Origin: Victivallales bacterium
Lineage (GTDB): Bacteria > Verrucomicrobiota > Lentisphaeria > Oligosphaerales > Oligosphaeraceae
Reading direction: 5' to 3'
Assembly (NCBI GenBank): GCA_017963875.1
Contig: JAGCTA010000492.1
Coordinates: 1-6,549 of the forward strand
DNA length: 6,549 bases
Part shown: one piece after another, positions 5,835 through 6,549 of the stretch
Position numbering within the stretch: position 1 is the stretch's first letter
Layout of the letters: every line of letters starts with the position of its first letter
Notes under the pieces: generated by a model
The model's input: the letters and a program-made list of their open reading frames with translations, nothing else
What the model was told of the DNA's origin: nothing
Databases searched by the model: none
Made by a program: the position numbers and the translations under genes

Positions 5835-6549
5835 CTACTGAAACGGCGTCGCCTGCCAGTCGTCGATGCGGCCCTTTGCAGAGTCGAAGTTGACGCCGAC
5901 CATGGTGATCGGCAGGCCACAGGACTGGAATTTCTCGTAATAGTGGTGATTGGTGATCTGGCTGATGGCAGCCTCCGCCGTCTTGTCCAGTTTGAACTCG
6001 AAGAGATAGACATTCCTCTCCGTGCGGATGTATGCGTCGATGCGTCCCTCGTTTGTCTTGGCCTCCGCCCCGATGCTCGCGCCCAACAGTTTGAAGACGA
6101 CATAGAAAATGGTCTGGTAGTATTTCTCGTACGGCAGGTGCATGTCGTACGAGATGTTTGCCAGAAACGATTGGAAGAGCGTCATGAAGCCGTCCAGGTC
6201 ATCGTTCCGTATGGCCTTGCGGAACTTCATCGCATCGCTCCATGCCTGGCTTCGATGTTCTTCGCCAGCGAATGACTCGATGAGTCGGCGGCTGAAGGTC
6301 GCCTGCACCTCGCGGTCGGGAAAGTCAAGACGGTACTGCATGCCGTCCTCGTCCGACCGCACGTCCTTGATGGTCAGGTAGCCCGTCTGCCAGAGCAGCC
6401 CCGTGATGTCCAGCCTGTCCAGTTCGTAGGCGGCAAAAATGCTCTCGTCATACCAGTCCTCGATGGCCGTCTCGTAGTCGTATTCCCTTTCGCGGGAGAG
6501 TTTGACTAGGAACTCGGGCGTTCCCGTGGAATCCCAGTAGTTGGAGAAC
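5835..6549 (-). CDS. AAA-ATPase_like / PD-(D/E)XK nuclease family protein, C-terminal part (5' end beyond right edge)
   Basis: The frame is open from the right edge (first full codon 6548-6546) to a TAG at 5837-5835, giving 237 residues. It starts with FSNYWDSTGTPEFLVKL, the conserved motif between the ATPase and nuclease parts of this family, so only the C-terminal half is present. A linker region (ITGLLWQTGYLTI) follows, then a helical segment, then the nuclease core GRIDAYI ... VYLFEFKLDK. The aspartate of GRID and the E-x-K of FEFK are the expected PD-(D/E)XK residues (D458, E471 and K473 in the joined protein). The domain looks intact and probably folded; nuclease activity is inferred, not shown. 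A GTG at 6362 could be mistaken for the start, but family homology clearly continues upstream of it to the edge. The reading frame matches that of the N-terminal part at 1-884 across the shared 24 bp, so both may be one gene cut by linearising a circle. Confidence 0.88.
   Translation of the reverse strand, partial: FSNYWDSTGTPEFLVKLSREREYDYETAIEDWYDESIFAAYELDRLDITGLLWQTGYLTIKDVRSDEDGMQYRLDFPDREVQATFSRRLIESFAGEEHRSQAWSDAMKFRKAIRNDDLDGFMTLFQSFLANISYDMHLPYEKYYQTIFYVVFKLLGASIGAEAKTNEGRIDAYIRTERNVYLFEFKLDKTAEAAISQITNHHYYEKFQSCGLPITMVGVNFDSAKGRIDDWQATPFQ
6526..6549 (+). repeat. Terminal direct repeat, right copy (identical to 1-24)
   Basis: Exact second copy of the first 24 bases, in the same orientation. 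The offset of 6525 bp is divisible by three, so the ATPase/nuclease frame is kept across the join. Confidence 0.97.

Noticed and set aside
5763..6275. Plus-strand open frame of 170 codons
   Set aside because: Mostly antisense to the nuclease domain, which shows intact PD-(D/E)XK motifs; the product looks like a reverse-strand shadow.
6142..6381. Start of the nuclease part at the GTG at 6362
   Set aside because: Family homology (FSNYWDSTGTPEFL and following) continues upstream in the same frame to the window edge, so this is an internal codon.

Overview
The window carries four protein-coding genes, all on the minus strand, and looks like DNA from the Lentisphaerae (Victivallis-like bacteria), most likely a metagenomic contig. 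The strongest lineage marker is the pseudopilin at 3392-4111. It has the [20 protein letters not shown] leader without the usual glycine before the phenylalanine, followed by a KAREKAK stretch and a C-terminal H-X9-DG motif. This combination is typical of the greatly expanded pseudopilins of Lentisphaerae. A neighbouring DUF4838 protein with a CBM9-like C-terminus and a GntR regulator with a LacI-type sensor fit the same group. The lineage is inferred from protein style only.

Layout in the direction of transcription, right to left. (1) 6549-5835: the C-terminal 237 residues of an AAA-ATPase_like / PD-(D/E)XK nuclease protein, whose 5' part lies beyond the right edge. (2) 5834-5405: 430 bp without a convincing gene. 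It holds a hairpin just after the nuclease stop, a 9-bp tandem repeat with an inverted copy, a 25-bp tandem repeat flanked by 7-bp inverted repeats, and an AT-rich promoter. (3) 5404-4313: GntR/LacI-type regulator. (4) 4111-3392: H-X9-DG pseudopilin with a good Shine-Dalgarno. (5) 3390-1054: secreted DUF4838 protein, one base after the pseudopilin stop and therefore probably translationally coupled to it. (6) 1053-885: a short gap with a hairpin and a sigma70-like promoter. (7) 884-1: the N-terminal 294 residues of an AAA-ATPase_like protein, whose 3' part lies beyond the left edge.

The first 24 bases are identical to the last 24, in the same orientation. Overlapping them gives a 6525-bp circle. 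In that circle the two partial ATPase/nuclease genes join in frame into one uninterrupted 524-codon gene (P-loop ATPase, conserved FSNYWDSTGTPEFL linker, PD-(D/E)XK nuclease), a normal architecture for that family. Either the window is a circular molecule or circularised contig opened inside this gene, or it spans two nearly identical paralogues whose conserved motif happens to sit at both edges. I see no replication initiator, transposase or recombinase, so an ordinary plasmid is not demonstrated.

Proposed working unit: the regulator probably senses a small ligand, perhaps a sugar, and controls the coupled pseudopilin and DUF4838 genes. The DUF4838 protein would be exported and act on or bind glycans, and the pseudopilin would assemble at the cell envelope. 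The ATPase/nuclease has its own promoter and belongs to a family often present in many copies whose role is unsettled.
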